Positions 8,601 through 14,983 are shown, counted from the stretch's first letter. The stretch is DNA of 16,812 nucleotides from an uncultured Oscillospiraceae bacterium (GCA_900554535.1 USIA01000028.1:1-16812); one strand, 5' to 3'. Made by a program: numbers and translations. The notes: generated by a model not told the origin, from the letters alone.

Positions 8601-9003
8601 AGGTATCCGGGATCGTGCCGTCATAAATATAATACTGATCCCGACGGCTGCCGTCACTTCTGCAATCAAATACGATTCCGGCAACAAAAGATTTCTCCTT
8701 CTGGTCATCCCAGAATTCGCAGGCAATATAGCTGGAAAAGTCTTTTCCTTTTCTCGAAGTCGGGTTGTTGGGATCCATATCAGCCCGCAGATATCCGTCC
8801 AGGGTGCGCTGAGAACTGTCGTTGGCTGCTTTATTAAAATTCCTGGCGTTCGTCTCCCCCAGAAGGACGATCTGCAGAGCGTCAATTACCGTGGATTTTC
8901 CCGCGCCATTTTTTCCTGTCAAAAAGTTAATGTCCTCTACCTCAATGAGCTGCTTAGAAAAGTACAGCCAGTTAATCAGCAGAATCTTCTTCAGCTTCTT
9001 CAT
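5629..9003 (-). CDS. jetC: Wadjet protein JetC, SMC/MukB-like ATPase
   Basis: This 1124-residue SMC-family protein is the motor of the Wadjet complex. The Walker A motif GKNGAGKST is at residues 30-38. The ABC signature is a variant, KSGGETQ (1015-1021), and Walker B with catalytic Glu is LVVFDEAF (Asp1054, Glu1055). Between the heads lie long Gln/Glu/Lys-rich coiled-coil segments (about 220-470 and 640-900), separated by a globular hinge-like region at about 480-635 (around EETWRGAVEGFLNTQKFYLL). The order head-coil-hinge-coil-head is intact. The ATG at 9003 has GAAAGGAAG upstream within jetB; the two genes overlap by 32 bases, and jetC overlaps jetD by 16. In known systems JetC dimerises and extrudes DNA loops using ATP. 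Confidence 0.93.
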   Translation of the reverse strand: MKKLKKILLINWLYFSKQLIEVEDINFLTGKNGAGKSTVIDALQIVLLGETNARNFNKAANDSSQRTLDGYLRADMDPNNPTSRKGKDFSSYIACEFWDDQKEKSFVAGIVFDCRSDGSRRDQYYIYDGTIPDTCFLVQRRAMDIPALRAYLRSMFGAHAQMYDSNKQYRGDLLAKWNVHSEQVCRMMKKAVSFRPIVNIQQFITENICDIPDKPDIQAMQQNIRDYKQHEKLAERQENKLSALKEISEQFIELQNAIARLQQQKFLTLWAQKEFLEQQIQELEQKKHDCKIDIQKEEVRHRELENEIAQREARKNELIAAREKSDIYQEQNRLQEQQRQLEQEQKSLEKQLGQTILETRREAQILIALCDRVTHWPELEALGDVQAGAEALKSACLPLQNCSVEIFSGTLSAFEKAQTVSAAFSEQLRKAAYEIENHTEKLETELKDIDATLEMLRKNIKDYPTGLLDLKHRIQTKLFEKYHQTVSVEVLADVLEIADGEETWRGAVEGFLNTQKFYLLVEPAVYGDALSIYDGIKREYGRQSFGLVDVGKIREHEHLQPRDDSLAKKVETENPLARSYVDYLLGRVVCCAHSSQLRNHKTAITADGMLYQGYVARPIPKARMEDAFIGRKAVALRIQRLTENRQTLWEERQQLQPVCDELGKQKKREFLFTGRFLQEVTQRQNEYLHELEIRKALEKVAEKLSKLDLFWLAGLDKQIKTLVKEIDALRQDQSASDRKIGELEGLLRILEYEKLPGHYQQLAEKKDAIQEGYDAQYQETTGLPRYRQELARLKKASVVAKNFGDQCPRTKNEVRQSQEKLFQLRRAYVQQFQPCHFRIEALDNAEFDDEQKRLEENELPKYREKIRKARESAMEQFQNDFLAKLKSSIDQVQDQVRNLNRALKQAQFGTDQYQFKVERNPDYAAYYDMIMSPELMEGEGGLFAIPFQQKYGALIEDLFGRIATSDDTNTNARKQSELQQNIERYTDFRTYLKFDLETTDQNGNRQLLSKTLNTKSGGETQTPFYIAVLASFAQLYRVNDPSSFGNTVRLVVFDEAFNKMDSDRIIESVRLLRKMHLQAIICTPPDKLPDIMPQADCTLLVCKEKYTMKILPYRKEVADTWSNS

Positions 9004-9604
9004 GATCTGCTTCTTCCTTTCTCAGCATGGAAACGATCGCATCCACTCGCTCACTGGATACTACCGTTAAAATTGTTGGCAGAATGGCAAATTTGCAGCT
9101 GTTTTGCGTAAATTTTCCGTCAATTCGCTGCAAAATATTATGATGCTCCAAAATGGTCAATGCCTTTTTGACTTCTCGCATATTCGGCCTTGTAGAGAGA
9201 ATCGCGTAATCGGTGACGACCTTTTCCAGCACATCTCGGACTGTGCACAGTACATCCTGATTCAGTCCTACCTGATCTTGATTTTCATCATAGATCATAC
9301 GCAGCGCCAAGAGGATGGCGGTTGCATCCTGATTCAAAACACAGCGGTTTGCCTCATCTGTATTGACCACATAAAAGTATCCGTTAAAATCATCCTGGCG
9401 CAAGTCCCAGTCCAACAGGGAAAGATAGTCTCGAACCAGGTCTTGATGAATCGAAAGAAATGTATACTGTGGATTGTTGATACGTCCTTTATCCGGTAAA
9501 TAGAGCGTGCGTACGACAAAAGTTCTGCTCAGCAGTTGGTTACAGACGGTTTTAAACTCTTCCAATTCCTTGGAAGAAAAATTCTGGATCGCATTGAAAT
9601 CCAC
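8972..9604 (-). CDS. jetB: Wadjet protein JetB, MukE-like subunit (DUF4194)
   Basis: This 210-residue protein matches the DUF4194/JetB family in size, position and features such as VVRTLYLPDKGRINN near the start and the central DQVGLNQDVLCTVRDVLEKV. JetB is the MukE-like winged-helix partner that binds the JetA kleisin and the JetC heads. Translation starts at GTG (9604-9602), directly after the jetA TAG with no gap. The ribosome binding site AAAGGAGGAG lies inside the jetA 3' end (9620-9611). The C-terminal tail is very acidic (EEADHEEAEEDSAD) and overlaps jetC by 32 bases. Tight packing suggests co-translation of subunits in fixed ratio (inference). Confidence 0.88.
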   Translation of the reverse strand: MDFNAIQNFSSKELEEFKTVCNQLLSRTFVVRTLYLPDKGRINNPQYTFLSIHQDLVRDYLSLLDWDLRQDDFNGYFYVVNTDEANRCVLNQDATAILLALRMIYDENQDQVGLNQDVLCTVRDVLEKVVTDYAILSTRPNMREVKKALTILEHHNILQRIDGKFTQNSCKFAILPTILTVVSSERVDAIVSMLRKEEADHEEAEEDSAD

Positions 9605-11008
9605 CTACTTCTCCTCCTTTTTCACAAAGCGCAGTTGAGGAATGGCATATTCGTTTTGAAAGCACGTCCCCTCCAGCGCTTCCACGCGATAGAAAGATCC
9701 CCGATCCCCGCTTTCCAAAACCGCCAGCAAGCTCATGATATAGGAATAATCGTCCCCTACATTCATATCTTTGGAGTATCGAATGCTTTCTTTTCCGAAG
9801 ACCGCCTGCATATACGCTGCGACTGCAGCCTTTCCATACCGCGTTCTGAAAAGGGCTTGCGCTTCCTTCTGCGCTTCCAGGCTAATCTCGCCCTCTTCCA
9901 CTACAATGGGATCGGGGGCACTCCGCCGGGTAGGGCGTTTTCGATTCCACAAGCTTTTTTCAGATAGGTAGGTCTGTTCGTAAAGATGAAAAATAGGCTG
10001 AATTGCTTCTATCAGTTCTCTTTTCCGACGATTTCGTGACAGTAAGGTCAAAAGATAGTTTAGATTGCCGCGAAGGTTTTGATCCTGGTTGGTCAGATTT
10101 TCGATTTTCTGTGTGGTTGCTCTTGTATAGCGCCGCACCTGCTGGTCGATCTCGTCCAGATAATCGCGTTCGATTCGCTCATATCGCTCTTTGATCCAGA
10201 ATATCTTTTCGAGCAGATCTCTGCGACAAGCTTCCAGTGTTTCCTTGCGCTTATCCTGCAAAGCCGCATTCGCCATAGCAAGCAGCGTTGTTTTATCTTC
10301 CAGCCATTCGTCCAGGATTTTTTGGATTGGGACGCGGTACTTGGGGACGGAATCCTTAATTTTGAGGGGACGGATATAAGCTTCTACAACATGCTGGCCG
10401 AAATCATCAAAATGAGAAGCCAATACCTGATTCACGTCCTGCATCTCGATTTGAAGCTGAAAGAATCGTTTCACATTGTGATAGACGGTTTTCAGCATTT
10501 TGATCAAGGCCATGGTGTTCTCATAGGCACTGTAAAGCGCCATCATTTTCTCATAGGGGTTATCTCCCTCTTTGGCCACAGTCAGGGACGAATATGTGCC
10601 AAAAACATAGGAATATCCGCGCATCGGCTCGTCATTCCGCAGCTGATGAAATAACTCCAACAGCCGGCTGCTGTAACTTGGAACGATCAGATATTCTTCA
10701 AAATTCTGAAAGTCTTTTCCGCGTTCTTTTTCAAACCATCCTTTGCTACAGAGTTTTCGTATCAGAAACCTCGCCCGGCCCGAAATATCCTTCAGCTCTT
10801 CCTCATCAATGTCTTCTCCTTCAAAGGTAGCTTCTGCCAGCTGTTGTTCCAGCCTGTTTCGAAGGATCGAATAGTACAGGCTTTCCGGAATTTTCAGGTT
10901 GTCACGATAGGCTTCGTATAGGACGTCTAACGCATCGGCATATAAGCTGCGGTTAGGAGATGCCAGTACAGAAAATAATTCAGATGGAATTGCGTCAAAC
11001 AGCCGCAT
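9605..11008 (-). CDS. jetA: Wadjet protein JetA, kleisin-like subunit
   Basis: This 467-residue protein is first of the jetABCD set and matches the Firmicutes JetA family (formerly DUF5716) in length and layout, which points to a type II-like rather than a DUF3375-type type I system; that subtype call is from memory and moderate. The N-terminal part looks like winged helices (ESLYYSILRNRLEQQL and RARFLIRKLCSKGWFEKE). A long helical middle follows (about 180-320). The C-terminal domain carries YSYIMSLLAVLESGDRG. By analogy with MukF it bridges the two JetC heads and binds JetB. The ATG at 11008 has TAGGAGGTA upstream (11016-11024). Only 61 bases separate it from the NUDIX gene, with no obvious promoter or terminator between. 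Confidence 0.87.
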   Translation of the reverse strand: MRLFDAIPSELFSVLASPNRSLYADALDVLYEAYRDNLKIPESLYYSILRNRLEQQLAEATFEGEDIDEEELKDISGRARFLIRKLCSKGWFEKERGKDFQNFEEYLIVPSYSSRLLELFHQLRNDEPMRGYSYVFGTYSSLTVAKEGDNPYEKMMALYSAYENTMALIKMLKTVYHNVKRFFQLQIEMQDVNQVLASHFDDFGQHVVEAYIRPLKIKDSVPKYRVPIQKILDEWLEDKTTLLAMANAALQDKRKETLEACRRDLLEKIFWIKERYERIERDYLDEIDQQVRRYTRATTQKIENLTNQDQNLRGNLNYLLTLLSRNRRKRELIEAIQPIFHLYEQTYLSEKSLWNRKRPTRRSAPDPIVVEEGEISLEAQKEAQALFRTRYGKAAVAAYMQAVFGKESIRYSKDMNVGDDYSYIMSLLAVLESGDRGSFYRVEALEGTCFQNEYAIPQLRFVKKEEK

Positions 11009-11069
11009 ATCAAATTACCTCCTAACCCTTTTGCGCGGCGTCTGCCAGATGCTTTGCCAAGCCTCCGGC

Positions 11070-11471
11070 TTATCGATGGGAGTTGCCGTTCAATCCATCA
11101 CGCAGTTTCTGTAAAATCGGTTCATCCGCAGGACAGAAATGATATTGCGGAATTTCCGCCACCGTAATCCAGCGAATATCGTTGTGTTCCAGCTTTTGGG
11201 GCACGCCAGTCATAATGGCAGCGCGAAACAGGGTCAGATGAACGGTGAGATCCGGATACACGTGGGTGACCTCAAAAAACACGTCCCCCACAGTCACCGT
11301 GACGGCCAGTTCCTCCTGGCACTCCCGAACAAGAGCTTGCTGTTTAGTCTCGCCCGGCTCTACCTTGCCGCCAACAAATTCCCACAACAGTCCCCTGGCT
11401 TTATGGGCCGGGCGCTGACAGATCATAAATTTATCACCCTGCCAAATCAGGGCCGCGACCACTTCCGTCAA
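11070..11471 (-). CDS. MutT-like NUDIX hydrolase (8-oxo-dGTP diphosphatase type)
   Basis: This protein of 133 residues starts at TTG (11471-11469), with an AAGAAGGGA ribosome binding site five bases upstream; a longer open frame to 11567 would add an atypical N-terminus and overlap the promoter. The NUDIX box is recognisable as GKVEPGETKQQALVREC followed by QEELAV, fitting Gx5Ex7REUxEExGU except that the last Gly is Ala. WEFVGGKVEPGE before it is typical of MutT-type enzymes, which cleave oxidised dNTPs to monophosphates. The substrate is inferred from family only. It lies on the same strand as the Wadjet genes, 61 bases upstream of jetA, and may be the first gene of that transcript. Confidence 0.88.
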   Translation of the reverse strand: MTEVVAALIWQGDKFMICQRPAHKARGLLWEFVGGKVEPGETKQQALVRECQEELAVTVTVGDVFFEVTHVYPDLTVHLTLFRAAIMTGVPQKLEHNDIRWITVAEIPQYHFCPADEPILQKLRDGLNGNSHR

Positions 11472-11502
11472 GAGATTCCCTTCTTTCCGAGATTCTTCTC
11501 CC

Positions 11503-11531
11503 AGTATACCGGATTTTCTAGGATTATACAA
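11503..11531 (-). promoter_or_regulatory. Putative promoter for the NUDIX gene and perhaps the Wadjet operon
   Basis: On the minus strand TTGTAT (11531-11526), a 17-base spacer and TATACT (11508-11503) form a plausible sigma-A promoter, giving a leader of about 25 bases to the TTG start. A second candidate, the extended -10 TGTATAAT (TATAAT at 11528-11523), overlaps its -35 but has a poor -35 of its own. No comparable promoter is visible in the 61 bases before jetA. Confidence 0.5.
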
Positions 11532-11580
11532 GAACGGTCTCCTTTTCTGCGCATGATGGCACGACAAAGCGGTAAACTTT

Positions 11581-11604
11581 CCGCTGGGAAAGACAGTCCA
11601 GCGG
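11581..11604. repeat. Short inverted repeat between divergent promoters
   Basis: CCGCTGG (11581-11587) and CCAGCGG (11598-11604) are perfect 7-base inverted arms 10 bases apart. They lie between the NUDIX promoter and the tRNA promoter, upstream of both. It could be an operator or chance; nothing else supports a role. Confidence 0.3.
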
Positions 11605-11661
11605 CCAAACCAACGGTATGATACGCTTACAACTTTTTAGACAAAGAGACAACTGGAGGAC

Positions 11662-11690
11662 TTGACATTTTGGAGTGAGTTTTCTATAAT
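11662..11690 (+). promoter_or_regulatory. Full-consensus sigma-A promoter of tRNA-Pro
   Basis: TTGACA (11662-11667), a spacer of exactly 17 bases, and TATAAT (11685-11690) match consensus at all 12 positions. The predicted start is about 10 bases before the tRNA 5' end, as expected for a strongly expressed stable RNA. Confidence 0.9.
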
Positions 11691-11706
11691 ATAAAACTGT
11701 AGCTTT

Positions 11707-11782
11707 CGGGGTGTGGCGCAGTTGGTAGCGCGGGTGGTTTGGGACCATCAGGCCGCAGGTTCGAACCCTGTCACTCCGACCA
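11707..11782 (+). tRNA. tRNA-Pro (anticodon UGG)
   Basis: The 76-base gene folds as a cloverleaf. Acceptor arms CGGGGTG and CACTCCG pair with one G-T. The D arm is GCGC/GCGC, the anticodon stem GGTGG/CCATC holds loop TTTGGGA with anticodon TGG, and the T arm is GCAGG/CCTGT with loop TTCGAAC. Discriminator A and the 3' CCA are encoded. It has its own consensus promoter and a strong terminator, so it is a single-gene unit. Its 5' side faces the Wadjet train; its 3' end, the usual integration site of mobile elements, faces gtrA. Confidence 0.97.
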
Positions 11783-11787
11783 TCAGG

Positions 11788-11826
11788 CTGAGCCTGGACG
11801 CAGTATGCGTTCCGGGCTCAGTTTTT
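11788..11826 (+). terminator. Intrinsic terminator of tRNA-Pro
   Basis: CTGAGCC at 11788-11794 pairs with GGCTCAG at 11815-11821; the stem continues inward through a T-G pair, GGA/TCC and CGCA/TGCG, followed by a run of five T within TTTTTGTTT. It starts six bases after the encoded CCA. Confidence 0.88.
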
Positions 11827-12039
11827 GTTTGTTTTAGCCCACATATAAAAACTTTGCTTTCAATATTGAATCCGGAAAATCGCGAAAGAATGCGGTTTCC
11901 CGGCTTTTTACGCTTTGAAGCTGTCCATCTATCCTCTTCACTCTGTCTTGTTCCTGCGTTTCTGCCGGGTATCGATATTGCTGACGCTTCCCAGAAAACA
12001 TGGCCGCCAGCAGACGGATGTGTATTTTTTCTTCCAGTA

Positions 12040-12090
12040 TCTGCATCCTCTATAAAAAACTTGCCCGCGCGCCTTGCAAGCGGATGCAGA
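12040..12090. repeat. Nested inverted repeat over the putative gtrA promoter
   Basis: The outer arms TCTGCATCC (12040-12048) and GGATGCAGA (12082-12090) are perfect over 9 bases, and the inner arms CTTGC (12060-12064) and GCAAG (12076-12080) nest inside. The right half covers the -35 and spacer of the putative promoter, so it could be an operator site or a small palindromic element. The rest of 11827-12137 holds no recognisable gene; a 70-codon minus-strand frame there (11834-12046) resembles nothing I know. Confidence 0.4.
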
Positions 12091-12102
12091 GAATGGTAAA
12101 CT
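12074..12102 (+). promoter_or_regulatory. Putative promoter for gtrA-glyQS
   Basis: TTGCAA (12074-12079), a 17-base spacer and TAAACT (12097-12102) lie about 35 bases upstream of the gtrA-like start. Matches are moderate (4 of 6 in each box). No T-box leader motif is seen between here and glyQS. Confidence 0.45.
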
Positions 12103-12137
12103 AATATGTATGACTTGTGCTCGGAAAGGGATGCTGT

Positions 12138-12566
12138 ATGAAAGAAACGATACAGAAAATCTGGAAGTACCTGACCTCTAAAGAAATGATCCTTTATATT
12201 GTGTTCGGCGTGCTGACTACCGTCATCAATCTGGTCATTTATTTTGTGCTGACGGAAGTCATGACTGTTAATGTGTCTCTGGCGTATTTCATTGCATGGG
12301 TGGTGGCCGTTGCCTTTGCCTTCATTACCAACAAGAAATTCGTCTTTGCCAGCAAAACCAAAAAATCCAAAGCCATTTTGTATGAGCTTGGCACCTTTGT
12401 GGGTGGTCGGCTTTTGACGCTCGCTATTGGCGAAATTTTGATTACAATTTTTGTGAATATGCTGGGGCAGAGCAATATAATCTGGAAGATCATTACCAAT
12501 GTTATTGAAATTGTCGTCAACTGGCTTGTCAGCAAGATGATTACATTTAAAAAGAAAACGGATTAA
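12138..12566 (+). CDS. GtrA-like four-helix membrane protein
   Basis: This 142-residue protein has four predicted membrane segments (about 18-39, 46-64, 80-107 and 113-131). The GtrA family signature is present: FGVLTTVINLVIYFVL in helix 1, NKKFVF after helix 2, and NWLVSKMITFK at the end. GtrA-type proteins are thought to help move polyprenyl-phosphate-linked sugars across the membrane for surface glycan modification; the substrate here is unknown. The ATG at 12138 is chosen because GGAAAGGG precedes it; the frame could start at 12117 without such a site. It lies 28 bases before glyQS and is probably co-transcribed, but no glycosyltransferase is next to it. Confidence 0.85.
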   Translation: MKETIQKIWKYLTSKEMILYIVFGVLTTVINLVIYFVLTEVMTVNVSLAYFIAWVVAVAFAFITNKKFVFASKTKKSKAILYELGTFVGGRLLTLAIGEILITIFVNMLGQSNIIWKIITNVIEIVVNWLVSKMITFKKKTD

Positions 12567-12594
12567 TTCCGCACTTTATGGAGGAATCGATTTT

Positions 12595-13977
12595 ATGAAA
12601 GCAACCGAGAAGACGATGGAACAAATTGTCGCGCTGTGCAAAAACCGTGGGTTTGTCTACAGCGGCAGCGAGATTTATGGCGGCCTGTCCAACACGTGGG
12701 ATTATGGCCCGCTGGGCACAGCTATGAAAAATAACATTAAACGGGCATGGCTGAAAAAATTCGTGCAGGAAAACCCTTATAATGTCAGCATTGATTGCGC
12801 CATTCTCATGAACCCAGAGGTATGGGTCGCGACTGGCCACGTAGGCGGTTTTTCCGATCCTCTGATGGACTGCAAAGATTGCAAAACCCGCCACCGCGCG
12901 GATAAGCTGATCGAGGATGCAACCGGCGTAAGCGCAGACGGCTGGAGCAATGAGAAAATGATGGCTTTCATCAAGGAGCACCATATCAAGTGCCCGAACT
13001 GCGGCGGCGAAAACTTTACAGATATCCGCCAGTTTAACCTGATGTTCAAAACCTTTCAGGGCGTGACAGAGGATGCCAAAAACACCGTATATCTGCGTCC
13101 GGAAACTGCACAGGGCATTTTTGTGAATTTTACGAATGTGCAGCGCACGACGCGGAAAAAGCTGCCCTTCGGCATCTGCCAGATCGGCAAGAGCTTCCGC
13201 AATGAAATTACGCCTGGCAACTTTACATTCCGCACGCGCGAATTTGAGCAGATGGAGTGCGAATTTTTCTGCAAGCCGGATACAGATCTGGAGTGGTTCC
13301 ACTACTGGAAGGATTTTTGCGAAAATTGGCTTTTATCACTGGGCATGACAAAAGAAAACATGCGCCTTCGCGACCACCGTCCGGAGGAGCTCTCCTTCTA
13401 TTCCAAAGCGACGACTGACATCGAATATTTGTTCCCATTCGGCTGGGGAGAACTGTGGGGCGTCGCGGACCGCACCAACTACGATCTGTCCCGCCACCAG
13501 GAACACAGTGGCAAAGATCTGACTTATTTTGACCAGGAGACAGGCGAGCATTATATTCCCTACGTCATTGAGCCTTCTCTGGGCGCCGACCGCGTGATGC
13601 TGGCGTTCCTGTGCGATGCCTACGACGAAGAAGTAGTTGACGAAGCGAAGAAGGATACGCGCGTTGTGCTGCATTTGCATCCCGCGCTGGCGCCGTTCAA
13701 GGCGGCTGTGCTGCCGCTTTCCAAGAAGTTGGGCGAGCCGGCCCGCGCGATCCATGAACAGCTTTCCAAGCACTTTATGGTGGATTATGATGAGACCGGC
13801 TCTATCGGCAAGCGTTATCGCCGCCAAGATGAGATCGGCACACCGTTCTGCATCACCTATGACTTTGACAGCGAAAACGACGGCTGTGTCACTATTCGTG
13901 ACCGCGATTCCATGGAGCAGGAGCGCGTAAAGATCGACGATCTGACGGACTGGATTGCTGCAAAAACGGATTTCTAA
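12595..13977 (+). CDS. glyQS: Glycyl-tRNA synthetase, single-chain alpha2 type
   Basis: This 460-residue class II synthetase charges tRNA-Gly. The N-terminal part contains KNRGFVYSGSEIYGG. A four-Cys zinc site is visible (C93, C96, C133, C136). Class II motif 2 appears as FRNEITPGNF with downstream FRTREFEQMECEFF, and motif 3 as EPSLGADRVMLAFL. The C-terminal anticodon-binding domain starts near LHPALAPFKAAVLPL. This is the alpha2 form found in Firmicutes and eukaryotes, not the GlyQ/GlyS heterotetramer. The ATG has GGAGGA upstream (12580-12585). It shares a probable transcript with the gtrA-like gene and ends at a strong hairpin. I see no glycine T-box in its leader, unlike glyQS in many Bacilli. 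Confidence 0.96.
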   Translation: MKATEKTMEQIVALCKNRGFVYSGSEIYGGLSNTWDYGPLGTAMKNNIKRAWLKKFVQENPYNVSIDCAILMNPEVWVATGHVGGFSDPLMDCKDCKTRHRADKLIEDATGVSADGWSNEKMMAFIKEHHIKCPNCGGENFTDIRQFNLMFKTFQGVTEDAKNTVYLRPETAQGIFVNFTNVQRTTRKKLPFGICQIGKSFRNEITPGNFTFRTREFEQMECEFFCKPDTDLEWFHYWKDFCENWLLSLGMTKENMRLRDHRPEELSFYSKATTDIEYLFPFGWGELWGVADRTNYDLSRHQEHSGKDLTYFDQETGEHYIPYVIEPSLGADRVMLAFLCDAYDEEVVDEAKKDTRVVLHLHPALAPFKAAVLPLSKKLGEPARAIHEQLSKHFMVDYDETGSIGKRYRRQDEIGTPFCITYDFDSENDGCVTIRDRDSMEQERVKIDDLTDWIAAKTDF

Positions 13978-13994
13978 ATCAAATGAATAGAATT

Positions 13995-14041
13995 GTAAAA
14001 GCGATACGGGCAGGTAAACATCCTGACCGTATTGCTTTTAC
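13995..14041. terminator. Bidirectional terminator between glyQS and xpt
   Basis: GTAAAAGCGATACGG (13995-14009) pairs with CCGTATTGCTTTTAC (14027-14041) with one mispair of G-T type, and inner CAGG/CCTG extends the stem. A-rich left and T-rich right arms make it usable from both strands. It lies between the convergent ends of glyQS and xpt. Confidence 0.82.
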
Positions 14042-14098
14042 ATTGGGGCGATAATGATTCTAAGTACATGTGCTCTGGATATGCCACGAAACCGGCCT

Positions 14099-14698
14099 TT
14101 AGCCTGCATCCGCCTGCGCCTGATTTCGGAACACAATCTTCCCGGTTTTGGGGTCCATCGCATCCACAATGGCCAACGACTCCAGCTGGAAGCCAAGATT
14201 GCGAATGATTCTGCCGCCCGGCTGAAACCCCTTTTCAATGGCGATGCCGATCCCCTCGATCTTAGCGCCGGCTGCCTGCACTATATGGATCAGGCCCTGT
14301 AAGGCACAGCCATTGGCAAGAAAATCATCGATTATCAGCACATGGTCCTTGGGCGTCAAAAACTTTTGTGCGACAATCACCTGATTCTTGCATTTGTGCG
14401 TAAAGGATTCCACCTCTGCCACATACATCTCGCCTTCCAGGTTAATGCTCTTTGCCTTTTTTGCGAAGACCACCGGAACGCCAAAATGCTGGGCCACAAT
14501 ACAGGCGATGCCAATCCCGGAGGATTCGATTGTCAGAATTTTATTGATTGGCTTGTCTGCAAACCTGCGCTTGAATTCCTCGCCCATTTTATTAAACAAT
14601 GCGATATCCATCTGGTGGTTCAGAAAACTGTCCACCTTCAGAACATTCCCTTCCTTGACAATTCCGTCTTTTAAGATACGCTCTTCCAAAAAATTCAT
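14099..14698 (-). CDS. xpt: Xanthine phosphoribosyltransferase
   Basis: This 199-residue cytoplasmic enzyme of purine salvage joins xanthine to PRPP to give XMP. The start MNFLEERILKDG, the central LTIESSGIGIACIVAQ, and the PRPP-binding loop VLIIDDFLANGCALQGL (about residues 120-136) are all typical of Firmicutes Xpt. The length is close to the family norm. The ATG at 14698 is preceded by an AGAGGGGA ribosome binding site (plus strand 14707-14714). A uracil/xanthine permease gene often follows xpt, but here the gene stands alone before the glyQS terminator. Its leader is long, with a perfect hairpin and a palindrome, and has no recognisable guanine riboswitch. Confidence 0.95.
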   Translation of the reverse strand: MNFLEERILKDGIVKEGNVLKVDSFLNHQMDIALFNKMGEEFKRRFADKPINKILTIESSGIGIACIVAQHFGVPVVFAKKAKSINLEGEMYVAEVESFTHKCKNQVIVAQKFLTPKDHVLIIDDFLANGCALQGLIHIVQAAGAKIEGIGIAIEKGFQPGGRIIRNLGFQLESLAIVDAMDPKTGKIVFRNQAQADAG

Positions 14699-14779
14699 GT
14701 TTCCATTCCCCTCTGTCGGCGTTTTTATGCTGCAAAATCTGGCGGTTTATTGTTATGGTACCAGTTGCGAAGGCAAATT

Positions 14780-14791
14780 GCAAGCGCTTGC
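14780..14791. promoter_or_regulatory. LacI-family-like palindrome before xpt
   Basis: GCAAGCGCTTGC is a perfect 12-base palindrome about 80 bases upstream of the xpt start. Operators of LacI-family regulators (PurR of enterobacteria, CcpA cre sites) share this shape, with central CG and outer GCAA/TTGC. The match is by shape only and no regulator is encoded in the window. Confidence 0.35.
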
Positions 14792-14795
14792 GCAG

Positions 14796-14832
14796 AAAAT
14801 GGGCTGCTGGCTTTTTCCCAGCAGCCCATTTT
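14796..14832 (-). terminator. Perfect 15-bp hairpin in the xpt leader
   Basis: AAAATGGGCTGCTGG and CCAGCAGCCCATTTT pair perfectly around a 7-base loop. On the minus strand the stem ends in TTTT. It lies downstream of the predicted xpt promoter, so it would act as an attenuator; if that promoter is not real it is simply the terminator of the upstream thioredoxin-domain gene. Confidence 0.7.
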
Positions 14833-14884
14833 GAGGTCGGACAAAGCGTTCCAGCGCCTGCCCCCCTTCAAAACGATGCGAATG

Positions 14885-14913
14885 TGTATACCTAGTTTTG
14901 CACGCAATCACAA
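14885..14913 (-). promoter_or_regulatory. Putative xpt promoter
   Basis: On the minus strand TTGTGA (14913-14908), a 17-base spacer and TATACA (14890-14885) lie upstream of the leader hairpin. Use of this promoter would give a leader of about 180 nt. Confidence 0.5.
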
Positions 14914-14983
14914 GGCCGAATCTTCTAAGAACTGCATGTCCGCACCTTCTCAAGTTTTAGATTTTCATAAAAACAATCGGCAT

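Noticed and set aside
11707..11782. tRNA-Pro as an integration site for the Wadjet block
   Set aside because: The tRNA 3' end faces gtrA, not the block, no copy of the tRNA end was found elsewhere in the window, and there is no integrase gene.
11834..12046. 70-codon minus-strand frame between tRNA-Pro and the gtrA-like gene
   Set aside because: It has no good ribosome binding site, no recognisable family and partly overlaps the inverted repeat; probably chance.
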